In this document: piece by piece, positions 62,335-64,000 of the stretch | Numbering within the stretch: position 1 is the first letter of the stretch | Layout: each line of letters opens with the position of its first letter | DNA from: Trochalopteron elliotii | Lineage: Eukaryota; Chordata; Aves; Passeriformes; Leiothrichidae | Reading direction: 5' to 3' | DNA: 64,000 nt | NCBI GenBank assembly: GCA_024734555.1 | Contig: JANPWX010000173.1 | Location: 248,001-312,000 of the forward strand | Position numbers and translations under genes: made by a program | The notes under the pieces: model-generated | What the model saw: only the letters and a program-made list of their open reading frames with translations | What the model was told of the DNA's origin: nothing | Databases searched by the model: none

Positions 62335-64000
62335 TAAGTTATGCTATTTAGACTGAAAAAAAAAAAGGCAAAGAAAAAAAAGCTAAAAGATACTTACATG
62401 AAGCAGAGTCATGACAAATCTTAGAGAGTAAAAATAAATTGCTTCATTGCAATGATAAGCTCCTCTTCTATGTAATTTATGAAAAGCCAACTGTCATCAA
62501 AATTCTTAATTTATAGTGTTCAACAAAATGCTACTAACTGAAAAGCATTAATCAACATCACCAACTTAATGTGCTTTTGTCAAACTTCTCAGTCTCTTTT
62601 GCCAAAGAAGAACATTTTTGACAAGTAGATTGATTGGTGAGCTAACAGTGTTTGACTGAGGGGAGAGTGTACAACAAGAACTTAAAAAAACATGTTAGCA
62701 GTATGTATGAGCAAATTCTATTTGCTTATACAGAACAATACCATTATTTTGCAAAATATGTGTCAATAAGACTGATAAATTATTATTTGGTTATAAGAAA
62801 TTCTGTTTCAAAATAGATTTCATTTTCCTTGTGAAATAATTCATAAAGAGTCAAAATGTGCAACTAATATGAAAGATGCCCATTAGACCTGAATAATAAT
62901 CAACTACAGAGTGCTTTGCTAGCTCGAGTGGTTAAAAAAATTTATTGAGATTCTGTCTTTCAAGCTTAAGTAAGTAAAATGAAAAATAATATGCTTGCTT
63001 CTACTTTGTTACTGCAGATTTAGGATAGAGAACAGCTCCTTTTAAAAAGAAGGCATAACGGGGAATCCCATACTTCCTCAGAAAACAAACCACCATTATG
63101 TCTTGTTTTTCCTAATTTTCAAATATTTCTGCTATTGCAACTAGACTTTTTTTCTGGAAGTGGTTGGGAGGAGGGAACCGAAATTTTATCACGAGCGGAT
63201 TATAAACAAGATCATACACCTGTCCCCTCATGTAATGCTTGTGCTGTTTGGAACAAAGACTTGTTCACTACCATTTTCCAAGACTGAGTGGAAATAAGTG
63301 GCATGGATTTGACACAGGAAATTTTTTGCCAGACACATATATCTGTGTGAGTAAGCATGAGATAGTGTGGCACTGAAGTGTCTTTCTGTTGATCCTGAGG
63401 CAGAAGGGCAGCACACAAGGCAAAGCATTAATCCACTGAAGTATTTCAAGTATCTCCCAAGTCAAAAGGAAAACCTTTCTAGGCCAGACCCAGGGATTTA
63501 TCTAGCTTTTTTTGCCATCAATAGTAGCCATAAAAAGGTGTCAAGGGGAAAGAAAAAAAAAATAAAGGCAAAGCAAAACTATGCAAAATACTATGCAATG
63601 CTTTAGCCTATTTCTTCCTGTCCTCTGAACCAGTTTTGGTTCCAATTTCCTGAGCATGTTGTAGTTTGTCTACTCAGTAACTCCCAACAATGTCTCCTTC
63701 CAAGTCTTTTTACACTCATGCCTTTGAGACCACATAAATTTTTGCATCTCTCTGACATCTCTTGAAAGTGTTGAACAGGTAAAGGATCACTGTGCGAAGT
63801 CCTACAACACTTTTCAGATATCATCCCCCATGGCAAGTGAACAGCAGTCTTTCCTGTAGCCACACTATTTGTACTACATGCAGGGCTTTTTGTACTGTAG
63901 CTATACCAAGTAAAAGTTTGTAGGCATTTATTTATCTGTCCATCTACCAGAATGCCATACTAATTTTCTGTTTGGTTAATATTAACTCTTTTTTGGATTT
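62335..64000. other. AT-rich unique DNA to window end
   Basis: Three overlapping minus-strand ORFs near 63212-63465 and one of 86 codons at 63603-63863 show no domain. No repeat family is recognised. Confidence 0.55.

Noticed and set aside
1..64000. CRISPR arrays, operons, phage or plasmid systems
   Set aside because: The sequence is clearly vertebrate nuclear DNA with CR1 and ERV repeats, and no regularly spaced repeats or prokaryotic genes are present.

Overview
The window looks like nuclear DNA of a bird, most likely a songbird. It is AT-rich, CpG-poor, and has no open reading frame above about 160 codons. The bird call rests on the repeats: four CR1 LINE fragments, three of them with the recognisable avian CR1 3' end, and several LTR or endogenous-retrovirus (ERV) pieces of types I recognise from passerine and other avian genomes. 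There is no bacterial, phage, plasmid or organelle content, no CRISPR array and no rRNA or tRNA gene that I can see. I read it as a gene desert or part of one or more very large introns.

Layout. 1-6.6 kb: AT-rich unique DNA with T/G-rich tracts and one exon-like block at 3.76-3.98 kb. 6.6-6.9 kb: an old CR1 ORF2 fragment, then a short hairpin. 7-18.9 kb: unique DNA holding a 69-bp exon candidate on the minus strand (13762-13830), a spaced duplication near 14.8 kb and a 23-bp tandem duplication near 18.05 kb. 19.0-19.55 kb: a relatively CpG-rich LTR-like insert. 19.6-27.9 kb: unique DNA with two stretches resembling conserved noncoding elements. 27.9-29.5 kb: two different solo LTRs in the same orientation, 363 bp apart. 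35.95-36.63 kb: the longest CR1 fragment, on the minus strand. 40.2 kb: a 20-bp x3 minisatellite. 47.7 kb: an (AATT)6 microsatellite. 52.2 and 57.9 kb: two CR1 3' ends on the plus strand. 53.7-54.5 and 59.8-60.2 kb: two related, diverged ERV fragments in opposite orientation. 62.0-62.3 kb: an unexplained 101-codon ORF followed by a good splice-donor match.

No set of genes can be described as working together. The supportable content is transposon history, simple repeats, two weak-to-moderate exon candidates and a handful of possible regulatory stretches. I found no convincing new biological system. The item most worth checking is the 69-bp exon candidate. Repeat family assignments rest on recalled consensus features, not on a search.
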